DNA from: Planotetraspora phitsanulokensis
Lineage (GTDB): Bacteria > Actinomycetota > Actinomycetes > Streptosporangiales > Streptosporangiaceae
Assembly: GCF_016863295.1 (NCBI RefSeq)
Contig: NZ_BOOP01000003.1
Coordinates: forward strand, 124,001 to 188,000
Reading direction: 5' to 3'
Length of the DNA stretch: 64,000 nt
The notes under the pieces are model-generated. The model made no database searches, was not told the DNA's origin, and saw only the letters and a list, made by a program, of their open reading frames with translations. The translations under genes and the position numbers were made by a program. Position 1 is the first letter of the stretch, and each line of letters begins with the position of its first letter. Below, in pieces: positions 46,979-54,689 of this stretch.

Positions 46979-47701
46979 TCATCGGCGATGCCAGACATGC
47001 AACTTGTCGGGGTTCAGCACGATCCACACAGCGGTGACCTCGGCCCCGGCGACGCTCACGCTGACCACCGCCACCGCCTGGCCCGCCCGGCGCAGCACCA
47101 GCCCTGTACGGCCGTTGACCGACTCGACGGTCACCTGCGTGCCGGGCGGACCGACCAGCAGCTTCGCGACGAATCGCGCCGCCGCGTCCGCGCCGTGGGT
47201 CGGGCGCACCGAGGCGCGCAACTTGCCGCCGCCGTCGCTCACGACCAGTGCGTCGGCGGCCAGCACCGCCTTCAGCGCCGCCACGTCGCCTGCCCCGCAC
47301 GCCGCCGCGAACCGGCGCGCGACCCGATCGTGCCTGTCGAGCATCGCCTTCCGAGGCCCTGGCTGCCCGGAGGGCTGCGGCGCCGCGTCGGCACGGCGAG
47401 CCGGGCCGGTGGCGACGGGAGCAGGCGCCGAGCCTCGCTCCGGTGCGGTGCCGGAAGGCCGGAACACGTCAGGAGTGGAGAGCATTTCCAGGCAGATCCC
47501 CCCGGCGACCCTGGCCAGCCAGGCTCGCGGCACGGCGATGCCGGCCCGCTCCTCATCGTCGAGGGCGTACCACCGGCGATAGGTCTCCTGGACGATCCGG
47601 TCGGCCGTCGCGGCCGAGCCGAACATCCACAGGGCGATCTCGAGCAGGTGCTGCCGTTCGTCGAGCATCTCCGCCAGCGACCCGGCGCCCGTCTCGGTCA
47701 T
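46979..47701 (-). CDS. ECF41-like sigma factor lacking region 4
   Basis: A 240-residue protein. The N-terminus resembles sigma region 2 (HLLEIALWMFGSAATADRIVQETYRRWYAL). The C-terminus is the SnoaL-like domain of ECF41 sigma factors, with the hallmark DGGGK (about 157-161) and NPDKL near the end. The sigma region 4 helix-turn-helix and the WLPEP linker motif are absent; a Pro/Ala-rich linker joins the two parts. It may be a non-promoter-binding regulator or a decayed sigma factor. A promoter of the ECF41 type lies 150 bases upstream. Confidence 0.75.
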   Translation of the reverse strand: MTETGAGSLAEMLDERQHLLEIALWMFGSAATADRIVQETYRRWYALDDEERAGIAVPRAWLARVAGGICLEMLSTPDVFRPSGTAPERGSAPAPVATGPARRADAAPQPSGQPGPRKAMLDRHDRVARRFAAACGAGDVAALKAVLAADALVVSDGGGKLRASVRPTHGADAAARFVAKLLVGPPGTQVTVESVNGRTGLVLRRAGQAVAVVSVSVAGAEVTAVWIVLNPDKLHVWHRR

Positions 47702-47851
47702 GTCCTGCCGCCCTCTCCGGCCGATGGGACGGGAAGGCGCCCGGGGAGACCGGGAAGCCCTTCGGTTCTCCAGGCGGTGCTCAGGCCGGCAAGGCCGCCG
47801 GCTGACGAGGTCGTCCGCACGATGTCCTCTGTTCTCTTTCGGTGTCCCCAG

Positions 47852-47881
47852 CTAAGACCGGACAGGGCGTCCTGTTGTGAC
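47852..47881 (-). promoter_or_regulatory. ECF41-type promoter variant before the sigma-like gene
   Basis: On the minus strand CGTCACA (complement of 47875-47881), 16 bases, then GGTCTTA (complement of 47852-47858). It differs by one base in each box from the other three sites in this window. It faces the region-4-less sigma gene at 47701. Confidence 0.5.
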
Positions 47882-48292
47882 GGCCCCGGGATGCCCACGG
47901 CGGGCGGCCGTGCCGGGCGCTCGGATGGACGCGCCCACCGGTGATGCCGCACGGTGGGGCCGCGGCCAGACGTGTCGACGTACCCGGGCGCGTGATCGCT
48001 TCGCCTCGACCGACGTGAGCTCGGCCTCGCCCCAGAACCGGGGCGCGTACGCGGCGACGAACCTCGCCACGCGCGTGCCGCCCAGTAGGGGAAACCGTGC
48101 GGCTCCCCTGATTCCGCCTCCGTCGGAGGAGCTGACGACGTCCTCGGCGAACAGGGACTCAAGGGCCGCGACGTTCCCCGTCTGGGCGGCGGAGAGGAAG
48201 ACCTCCAGCAGCCGTCGATGTTCGGCCTTGTCGACGGGTCCGGGCAGCCAGGGCCCTATGTAGGCTTCGCGCCGCGCGCGGGCGGATTGGGC
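47882..48292 (-). pseudogene. ECF41 sigma factor remnant with internal deletion
   Basis: Reading the complement from 48289 gives QSARARREAYIGPWLPGPV, the linker that follows sigma region 2 in ECF41/SigJ proteins with the WLPEP motif. It then goes directly to DKAEHRRLLEVFLSAAQTGN, the start of the SnoaL-like domain, followed by SSSDGGGI and VARFVAAYAPRFW. Sigma region 4, normally between the two, is missing, and region 2 is lost upstream. The frame degenerates after VEAKRSRAR and runs on, without family similarity, to a stop at 47852. The remnant begins inside the 3' end of the ferritin-like gene in another frame. Confidence 0.65.
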
Positions 48293-50139
48293 GACGTTTC
48301 TCCCTTTCCAGGGATCGAGGGGGCCTTTTCACCGGGTGCCGCATGGACGGCGGGCGGGGAGCCTTGCCGGTCGGCCGCCGGCGCCTCCTCGCGGAAGCCG
48401 ATCTTCCGGTGGGTCCCGTCGCACAGCGGTTTGTTGCCGGACTGGCCGCAGCGGCACAGGGTCACCCTGTTGCGGGTCTCCAGCGGCCGGCCGTCCGACC
48501 GCAGGACCGGCACCCCGCCGGTGACCCACAGCGCACTGGCCAGCCCGTCCTCCTCCTCCAGGACCGAGACGGCCCGGGGGAGGTCGGGCTCGAGCGTGTC
48601 GCCGCCGCGTTCGAGGGCATAGCTGTACGACCCCGAGGGACAGTGGTCGATGCGGCCCATGACGTCGGAGCGCACGTCACTGTCGCCGGTGTCGGCGAGC
48701 ATCTCGGCGATCGGCCTCGTGCGTCCGATGCAGAAGGCGGCGTGGACGCACAGCTCCCCCACCCGCTGGGCGGAGATCCCCACACCGTCGTGCACGTGCT
48801 GCAGTTCCCTGTACGGCTGCTCGCCCGCGGTCTCCGTGCCGTCGAACCCGATCGCCGCGTGGGTCCCGTCGCAGAACGGCTTGGTGCCCGAGTGGCCGCA
48901 GCGGCACAGCGCGTAGATGTCCTCGGTCTCCAGAGGTTCGCCGGTCTTCCACGTCAGCGCGTTGTTCTCCGCCGAGACGATCTTGGTTTTGCGCCGGAGC
49001 GGGACACCTCCGAACACGATGTAGGGGCCGTTGCGGAGGACGACGATCCGCTGCTCGTCTCCGGCGCCCCACCGGCGCAGCTCGGGTTCGACGTACTCGA
49101 AGGTGGGGCCGGCCGTCGTGCCGTCTTCGTCGGGCATCCGCACCAGCGCCTGGGCCTGGGCCTTGAGCTGGAACATGGTGGCGACGGCGACCCGCAGCAG
49201 CTTCGGGCTGCCGTTGAACGCCTGCTCGAGCAGATGCAGGATGTCGCAGTAGGTGTGGTTGAACTCCTCCTGGGCCGTGCGGATCGCGCTGCCTGGGGCA
49301 TGGTCGGCCAGCCGCGGGTTGCGTCTCATCGGACGGACACCGGCGAGATCCACGGAGATCGCCTCGCCGGTGGGGCCGGACTGCGGGGTGTCGCCGCGCT
49401 GGTACCGCCGGCCGATTCTGAGTTCCTGGAACCGGTAGTAGTGCCCCACCTCGGCCCGATCGGGATGGAAGACGTCCTGGTCGCCGTCCCAGACTTCGCC
49501 GCGGGACGTGCCCTCGCCCTGCTCGACGATCTCCTCCAGCGCCGCCAGCGCCGAGGCCAGATCCGTGACCGCGACCAGCTTCCCGGCGGTGTGCCGGAAG
49601 CGGGCGGCGTTCACCTGGCGGGCCGGATCGCCGCTGAAGACCTTCTCCTCGCCGAGCCGGTCGCACAGGTGGCGTAATCCCTGTTCGATGGCGTCGTAGA
49701 ACTGCCCGATCGTCTCGTACTCGTCGCCCTCCGGCGCGGCGCCGGGCGGCGCCGGCCGTTCGATCCGGAGGAACATGTCGAGGGCCTCGGCGCCGAACGG
49801 AAGCAGCGACAGTTCCAGGGACCGGTCGCCGTGGGGCAGTGGCCGGGGATGCGGCGGCAACATCCGCCGCGGGTCCAGTCGCGGGGTGCCGCCGACGGCG
49901 TTGAGCAGGTTCGCCGCCAGCGTCAGGTGCAACATCTCTTCGGAGAAGACGCTGCTCACCACGTCGACGGCTTCGGGGTTTCGCTCCGGGTCGAGCGAGT
50001 ACAGCGCGCACAGGTAGGGCGGCAGGGTCGCGTGTTCCAGCTCGATCGCCCACTGCAGGTGCTCGCGCAGGCTGTCGATTGTGTCGATCCGCGCCGGTGG
50101 GCCGGGAGCGGGGGGCCTTTGCGGCTCTTCTTGTCTCAT
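48256..50139 (-). CDS. Ferritin-like / dual CDGSH iron-sulfur fusion protein
   Basis: A 627-residue protein. The N-terminal part (about 15-300) is a ferritin-like domain of the VioB/RebD-associated type, with ELEHATLPPYLCALYSL and FSEEMLHLTLAANLLNAVGG as helix-bundle metal ligands. Two CDGSH domains follow: CRCGHSGTKPFCDGTH (about 411-426) and CRCGQSGNKPLCDGTH (about 562-577), each binding 2Fe-2S with three Cys and one His. Between them, CVHAAFC and DHCPSGSYSY resemble a divergent mono-cluster ferredoxin (Fer4_19). The last 25 residues are low-complexity and read out of frame through the sigma remnant, so the native C-terminus was probably altered. Confidence 0.85.
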   Translation of the reverse strand: MRQEEPQRPPAPGPPARIDTIDSLREHLQWAIELEHATLPPYLCALYSLDPERNPEAVDVVSSVFSEEMLHLTLAANLLNAVGGTPRLDPRRMLPPHPRPLPHGDRSLELSLLPFGAEALDMFLRIERPAPPGAAPEGDEYETIGQFYDAIEQGLRHLCDRLGEEKVFSGDPARQVNAARFRHTAGKLVAVTDLASALAALEEIVEQGEGTSRGEVWDGDQDVFHPDRAEVGHYYRFQELRIGRRYQRGDTPQSGPTGEAISVDLAGVRPMRRNPRLADHAPGSAIRTAQEEFNHTYCDILHLLEQAFNGSPKLLRVAVATMFQLKAQAQALVRMPDEDGTTAGPTFEYVEPELRRWGAGDEQRIVVLRNGPYIVFGGVPLRRKTKIVSAENNALTWKTGEPLETEDIYALCRCGHSGTKPFCDGTHAAIGFDGTETAGEQPYRELQHVHDGVGISAQRVGELCVHAAFCIGRTRPIAEMLADTGDSDVRSDVMGRIDHCPSGSYSYALERGGDTLEPDLPRAVSVLEEEDGLASALWVTGGVPVLRSDGRPLETRNRVTLCRCGQSGNKPLCDGTHRKIGFREEAPAADRQGSPPAVHAAPGEKAPSIPGKGETSPNPPARGAKPT

Positions 50140-50215
50140 GAAACGTCTTGCCTCGGCTGTCTGAAGAGGAGGGATTCTCCGACGCCGGACGGGCGCCGGG
50201 CGGGTTCTTGGGCTC

Positions 50216-50446
50216 TCACGCGCGTGGCTCCTCTGGCCGGTGGTCGCCCTCCAGCGCCTCAACGGCCCCGAGCAGGCCCCGCAGGCCCATCTCCTCACGG
50301 TCGGCGTCCGCCGGATCGAACAGCCATTCCGTGACCGGCAGTTCGGCGGCCTCCTCAGAACGGCTCGTCTCGACCAGGGTCACTTCCTCCTCGACCTCGA
50401 TCTCGAGCTCGTACAGAAATCCGTTATCGCCGTTCGCGGCGTTCAT
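50216..50446 (-). CDS. Small acidic protein upstream of the ferritin-like gene
   Basis: A 76-residue, strongly acidic protein (LYELEIEVEEEVTLVE; WLFDPADADREEMGLRGLL). GGAGG four bases before the ATG makes translation convincing. It lies 76 bases before the ferritin-like gene on the same strand and after a cupin gene. No family is recognised and there is no cysteine. It may be a partner or chaperone of the iron protein. Confidence 0.65.
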   Translation of the reverse strand: MNAANGDNGFLYELEIEVEEEVTLVETSRSEEAAELPVTEWLFDPADADREEMGLRGLLGAVEALEGDHRPEEPRA

Positions 50447-50565
50447 CGTTCCTCCATCAAGGGCGTGGGCAGATGGCGGGCCGGCCTGCCGGCCCGCGTG
50501 AATCACCTGGTCGATCTGTTCGGGGAACCCGGGCGTGGTGCCGGGAGCGGCACGTCCGCCCGCGC

Positions 50566-51003
50566 TCAGGACGGGCGAGGAGCGCGGCGGTCCGTGCGCT
50601 GGGCCAGCTCCTCGTCGGCCACCAGGGTGAGCATCGGCTGGCCGGGTTCGCACATCATCGTGACGGTGAAACGGAGCGGGACGTCGTCACGGTTGTTGCC
50701 GTCCTGGTAGTGGATGACGTCACCGCCCGGCTCCCAGAACGCCTCCCCGGCGTGGACGACCCGTTCCGGATCGCCCTCCACCTCCAGCAGCATCTCGCCT
50801 TCCACCACGAAGCCGAACGCCGGTCCCGAGTGCCGGTGCGGCGGGGTGCCGGGGTCGCCGGGCGGGTACTCGACGACCACGGTCATGACGTGGACGCCCT
50901 CCGGGATGAACGGCGGTTCGGCCTCCTGCAGCACGGTGAGCGCGGTCTTCCACGCGTCCGATCTCGGCGTGCGCCCGCCGGTCGCGGGGTCGATGTCAGC
51001 CAT
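50566..51003 (-). CDS. Cupin-domain protein
   Basis: A 145-residue single cupin. PPHRHSGPAFGFVVEGEMLLEVEG carries the first motif (two His and the later Glu position), and GEAFWEPGGDVIHYQDGNNRDD the second with its His. It can probably bind a metal. AAAGGTGG precedes the ATG. It shares strand and spacing with the small acidic protein and the ferritin-like gene, so one operon is likely. Small cupins near ECF41 promoters are often linked to oxidative chemistry; the substrate is unknown. Confidence 0.83.
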   Translation of the reverse strand: MADIDPATGGRTPRSDAWKTALTVLQEAEPPFIPEGVHVMTVVVEYPPGDPGTPPHRHSGPAFGFVVEGEMLLEVEGDPERVVHAGEAFWEPGGDVIHYQDGNNRDDVPLRFTVTMMCEPGQPMLTLVADEELAQRTDRRAPRPS

Positions 51004-51047
51004 GGGAACCACCTTTCGTGGAGTGAGTGCGAAGGAGCCCGGGCGAG

Positions 51048-51104
51048 GGCCGCGTCACCATCCGGCCGCGTCGCTCTCCGGGCCGCGTTACTTTCAGGCC
51101 GCGT
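51048..51104. repeat. Four-copy short tandem repeat, 16-17 base period
   Basis: GGCCGCGT recurs at 51048, 51064, 51081 and 51097 with variable eight- to nine-base spacers (for example CACCATCC, CGCTCTCC). The last copy lies in the final codons of the NmrA-like gene; the others are in the gap before the cupin gene. Confidence 0.6.
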
Positions 51105-51843
51105 TCCGGGCCGCCCAGTCGCGGTATCGGATCTGGCCGAGGGTGGCGTCGTCGCCCGGCACCAGCGAGCGGTCATCCAGCTCGGCTCCGAAGTAGCGCG
51201 CGTGCGGGTCGGCGACGACCACACGCGGGTCGCCCAAGGCGGCCAGGGCGTCGCGGAAGAACTCGTCCATGCGGGACTGCTCGGGTCCGGCGATCTCGAT
51301 CCGGCCGTTCAGCGGTCGCCCCACCGAAACCCTGCCGACCGCCTGGGCGACCTCGTCACCCGCCATGGGCTGGAACCGCACGGGCGCGATCCGCACCTCG
51401 TTTCCGTCGGTGGCCGAGTCGGCGATGCTCCGGACGAACTCGAAGAACTGGGTGGCGTGGACGATCGAGAACGGAATGGACGACTTCTCGATCAGATTCT
51501 CCTGCGCGACCTTCGCACGGAAGTAGTCGCTCCCGGGCAGCCGCTCCGTTCCCACCACCGACAGCGCGACGTGGTGACTGACGCCGGCGGCCGCCTCGGC
51601 GGCGAGCAGGTTGCGCGTGGAGGTCTCGAAGAACTCCAGCACCGCGTCGCCCACGAAGACGGGGGAGTTCGACACGTCGATCACCACCGCCGCGCCCGCC
51701 AGCGCCTCGGCCAGCCCCTCCCCCGTGAGAGTGTTCACACCGGTGCTCGGCGCCGCCGCCAGCAGCTCGTGACCCTGCTCTCCCAGATTGGCCACCAGCT
51801 TCGACCCGATCAGACCGGTGCCGCCGACTACCACGATCTTCAT
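51094..51843 (-). CDS. NmrA-like NAD(P)-binding protein with ECF41-type promoter
   Basis: A 249-residue atypical SDR, paralogous to the product of 45668-46405: GGTGLIGSKLV (about 8-18), STGVNTLTGEGL, SNSPVFVGDAVLEFFE and FSIVHATQFFEFV. Such epimerase/reductase-like proteins form one of the three classes (carboxymuconolactone decarboxylase, oxidoreductase, epimerase) typically encoded beside ECF41 sigma factors. AAAGG precedes the ATG. A TGTCACA-N16-TGTCTTA promoter lies 49-78 bases upstream. Reading further upstream has no coding character. Confidence 0.87.
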   Translation of the reverse strand: MKIVVVGGTGLIGSKLVANLGEQGHELLAAAPSTGVNTLTGEGLAEALAGAAVVIDVSNSPVFVGDAVLEFFETSTRNLLAAEAAAGVSHHVALSVVGTERLPGSDYFRAKVAQENLIEKSSIPFSIVHATQFFEFVRSIADSATDGNEVRIAPVRFQPMAGDEVAQAVGRVSVGRPLNGRIEIAGPEQSRMDEFFRDALAALGDPRVVVADPHARYFGAELDDRSLVPGDDATLGQIRYRDWAARNAA

Positions 51844-51891
51844 GACAAACCTTTCTGTCGCCGGCGCGCCTGTCGCCAACCGGTCGTCAGG

Positions 51892-51921
51892 TAAGACAGG
51901 ACAGCCTCCGGGCTTGTGACA
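51892..51921 (-). promoter_or_regulatory. ECF41-type promoter of the NmrA-like gene
   Basis: On the minus strand TGTCACA (complement of 51915-51921), 16 bases, then TGTCTTA (complement of 51892-51898). The ECF41 group recognises TGTCACA at -35 with a CGTC-like -10; spacing and sequence fit. The gene starts at 51843. Confidence 0.75.
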
Positions 51922-52187
51922 GCCGTCGTGAACTTCTTTGCCGCTTCGCTGACGTCCGGGCCGGAAGACCATGCGATCTTCTGGCCGCCGGAGTGACATC
52001 CCGGTCAGCGGCGCGACCTGAGGCAGCCTCGTCGGCCGGGCGCCGGTCCCGCGAGGAGCGACCCGCCCCGTGAGGAATGTCACAAATCGTGCCGCTATGG
52101 GTTGTTTTCCCGGAATCGCTTTCGGCCATGCGGCCAAAGGGGGCGCCATGAGCTCGCCAGAAGAGGCCCATGGCTTCCCTCGAGGGA
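51922..52187. other. Gap between the ECF41-type promoter and the LtrA gene end
   Basis: About 266 bases without a supportable gene. TGTCACA occurs at 52078-52084 on the plus strand, but GTTG stands where the -10 TGTC should be, so it is not counted as a promoter. No terminator hairpin is obvious. Confidence 0.4.
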
Positions 52188-53441
52188 TCAGGGCTGAGGT
52201 TCGGCCTCGCGCGGACCCGGCTCCTCGACCGCTCTCCGGATCGTGGAGATCACGGGCCAGGATGACGCGCCCCCGCGCCGGCCCCGATCCGTGCCGGCCG
52301 CGATCGTGGCGGCGAGCAGGAGGACGCAGATGGCCGTGACCGCCGCCACGACGGCTGCCACACCGACCCGGGGCGCCGCGAGGGGCAGCAGCAGAATGAG
52401 GATGGAGCTGCCCAGAACCGCCGAGGGACGCATGGCGGGTTCCGCGACGACGAGCGCGTGGACCGCCCACAGCAGAACGAGGCAGACGCCGACGGGGATG
52501 GCGACGGCATAGCCGGACGCCATCGGTGACGCCCCCACCTGGTGCCCACTCTGCTCCACCGCCACTTCCAGCCCGGCGCCGAGGGCCGCCAGTGCCGCGA
52601 AGATGCCGTAGTGGCCGTATCCCCACAGGTAGGACCGGTGGCGGCGGTCGCTGAGCCCCTCTCCGGCCTCCACGAGGAAGTACAGCCACCAAAGAGAGAA
52701 CAACAGGACGAGGCCGGAGACGGCGACGACGATGAAGGGACTGCTGATGTCACCCGCTTCGAGCGCTCTGCCGACTCCCCTGCTCGCGGCCAGGACACTC
52801 TCACCGAGCAGGATGATCGTGAAAAGGCCGTAGCGCTCGGCGATGTGGTGCGGGTGCCAGGTGGTGGCCAGGGCCTTCTCCGCCCACCACGGCACCGCGA
52901 GTTCCGCGGCCGCGAGACAGACGAAGGACAGCGGTTCCAACCACGGGGGCAGGACGCCCGCGTCCGTGACGAGGAACCGGAGAATCCACCAGATCTGCAG
53001 GATGCCGATGCCTGCGGCGTAGCGCAGCGCGGTGCGACGGCGCACCGGATCTTCGAGGCCCGCCCGCACCCACTGGGCGACGAGCGCCAGCCTCATGACG
53101 AGATAGCCCAGCGTGACGACCTTGAAGTCGCCGGTACTGGCCGCCAGCGGCACCCCTGCCGCGAGCACCAGCACACCGGCCATCTGCACCATGGTCAGCA
53201 GCCGGTAGGCGACGTCGTCGGTGTCGTAGGACGAGGCGAACCAGGTGAAGTTCATCCACGCCCACCAGATCGCGAAGAACACCTGGAGGAACGGGACCAG
53301 CCCGGTGAGGCCGTGATCCTCGGCGATGTCGTGCGCGAGTTCGGCGGTGACGGCGGCGACCGCGACCACGAACGTGAGATCGAACAGGAGCTCCAGCTGA
53401 CTCGAAACGCGGTGCGGCTCGTCGATGGGACGAGCGCTCAT
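52188..53441 (-). CDS. Low-temperature-requirement A (LtrA) family membrane protein
   Basis: A 417-residue polytopic protein with about eleven helices. The opening RVSSQLELLFDLTFVVAVAAVTAELAHDI and the motifs FFAIWWAWMNFTWFASSYDTDDV, HHIAERYGLFTIILLGESVLA and GYGHYGIFAALAALGAG are typical of LtrA. The family is widespread; its role is unclear beyond a Listeria cold-growth phenotype. The ATG at 53441 starts just before the family block. An ECF41-type promoter lies 76-105 bases upstream, so it probably belongs to the same regulon. Confidence 0.88.
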   Translation of the reverse strand: MSARPIDEPHRVSSQLELLFDLTFVVAVAAVTAELAHDIAEDHGLTGLVPFLQVFFAIWWAWMNFTWFASSYDTDDVAYRLLTMVQMAGVLVLAAGVPLAASTGDFKVVTLGYLVMRLALVAQWVRAGLEDPVRRRTALRYAAGIGILQIWWILRFLVTDAGVLPPWLEPLSFVCLAAAELAVPWWAEKALATTWHPHHIAERYGLFTIILLGESVLAASRGVGRALEAGDISSPFIVVAVSGLVLLFSLWWLYFLVEAGEGLSDRRHRSYLWGYGHYGIFAALAALGAGLEVAVEQSGHQVGASPMASGYAVAIPVGVCLVLLWAVHALVVAEPAMRPSAVLGSSILILLLPLAAPRVGVAAVVAAVTAICVLLLAATIAAGTDRGRRGGASSWPVISTIRRAVEEPGPREAEPQP

Positions 53442-53516
53442 CCGGACTCGGATCCGGCCCGTCGTGCTGGCTGGTGGCAAGGTCTGTCTCCTGTCGTCTC
53501 GTGACTCCGTCCCGTC

Positions 53517-53546
53517 TGAGACAGCGCAGCCCCCCGATCTGTGACA
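53517..53546 (-). promoter_or_regulatory. ECF41-type promoter of the LtrA gene
   Basis: On the minus strand TGTCACA (complement of 53540-53546), 16 bases, then TGTCTCA (complement of 53517-53523). It has the same -35 and spacing as the sites at 51892 and 53590, and is back-to-back with the plus-strand site 44 bases away. Confidence 0.75.
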
Positions 53547-53589
53547 GCGCGGAGCCGCGAGACGCAAGAGAAGCATTTTTCCGGGGAGC

Positions 53590-53619
53590 TGTCACAGGCC
53601 GCGACGCTGTCCTGTCATA
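53590..53619 (+). promoter_or_regulatory. ECF41-type promoter of the histidine kinase pair
   Basis: TGTCACA (53590-53596), 16 bases (53597-53612), TGTCATA (53613-53619). It points toward the two histidine kinase genes. An ATG at 53632 lies close enough for a leaderless start, but the better ribosome site is before GTG 53839. Confidence 0.75.
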
Positions 53620-53838
53620 GCCGGTATCCGCATGACAGCGGACGTCCCCCGACCCGCACGAAGATCGTGGCAACCGGCGGACTGGCCTGATCGGGTCGAA
53701 ATGGTCGAGGAGGCCGGGGCAGCCCGGCTCCAAGGCGAGGGCGCACGAACATCGACGTCATTCGCGTGCGGCATCCGTCACGCGCGACCGTCAGGTGACA
53801 TCTCCCATGGAACGCATGCATCGGAAGGAGCATGTGCT

Positions 53839-54666
53839 GTGACGGCATTCCCTACGCCCCCATACGACTTCAAGGCTTCCCACCCCTCCTCCCAAGGCCG
53901 AGATACCCCGGCGATTCAGAACCCCGGTGACAGGACGTACGAGTTGAAACGCGAGCTGGAGGTGAAACAGCGGTTCGCCTCCGACGCCTCGCATGAGCTG
54001 CGCACGGCGGTCGCGGGGTTGCGGACGGAACTGGAGGAGGCACGCCTGCATCCCGATGAGACCGATCTCGGCGACCTGATCGGCCGGGCGCTGAGCGACG
54101 TCGCCCGGTTGGACGCGATCATCACCGACCTGCTCGTTCTCGCCGGGATGGAAGCCGGCCCTCCTCTGCGGCCACAGCGTGTCGACCTCGCCGAGATGGT
54201 CCGGGACGAGATCGCCCGCAGGACCGACCGCATTGACGTGCGACTTCGGCTGAACGCCGGGGTGACCGTCCAGGCCGTGCCGATCCGGATCAGCCGGCTG
54301 CTCACCAACCTGCTGGACAACGCCCAACGGCACGCCCGGCGTCTGGTCGAGGTCCAGGTGGGCACGGACGACGACCACGCCGTTCTGACGGTCACCGACG
54401 ACGGCGAGGGCGTCGCGGAAAGCGAACGGGAACGGATCTTCCAGCGCTTCACCCGGCTGACGGCCGCACGCCGCCTCGATCACACCGGCACCGGCCTGGG
54501 CCTGGCGATCGCCCGCGACATCGCCCATGCCCACATCGGCAGCCTGCACGCCGAGGAGTCGGAAACAGGCGGCGCACGCTTCGTCCTGCGGCTTCCGCTC
54601 GCGGGCGCGGCCGCTCCGGCCGTTCGAGGTACGGAGCGACCTCTGCACAGGGCGATGGATTCTTGA
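53839..54666 (+). CDS. Soluble histidine kinase without sensor domain
   Basis: A 275-residue kinase core. HisKA has FASDASHELRTAVAGL (His about residue 50; Ala replaces the usual Pro after HELRT). HATPase_c has LLTNLLDNAQRHA, VTDDGEGV, IFQRFTR and GTGLGLAIARDIAHAH. No transmembrane segment is visible, and only about 35 residues precede the HisKA domain. GGAAGGAG precedes GTG 53839. An in-frame ATG at 53632 would add 69 residues, but its codons lack the local GC bias. No response regulator is adjacent. An ECF41-type promoter drives it. Confidence 0.8.
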   Translation: MTAFPTPPYDFKASHPSSQGRDTPAIQNPGDRTYELKRELEVKQRFASDASHELRTAVAGLRTELEEARLHPDETDLGDLIGRALSDVARLDAIITDLLVLAGMEAGPPLRPQRVDLAEMVRDEIARRTDRIDVRLRLNAGVTVQAVPIRISRLLTNLLDNAQRHARRLVEVQVGTDDDHAVLTVTDDGEGVAESERERIFQRFTRLTAARRLDHTGTGLGLAIARDIAHAHIGSLHAEESETGGARFVLRLPLAGAAAPAVRGTERPLHRAMDS

Positions 54667-54689
54667 GCCCTGCCGAGGAAGAGAAGCCG

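Noticed and set aside
52078-52104. A fifth TGTCACA on the plus strand
   Set aside because: GTTG rather than TGTC stands 16 bases downstream and no gene follows on that strand, so it was not counted as an ECF41-type promoter.
53632-53838. In-frame ATG at 53632 giving 69 extra residues to the first soluble kinase
   Set aside because: Codons in this stretch lack the strong G/C third-position bias and the predicted residues have no domain. GTG 53839 has a much better ribosome site. A leaderless start at 53632 cannot be fully excluded.
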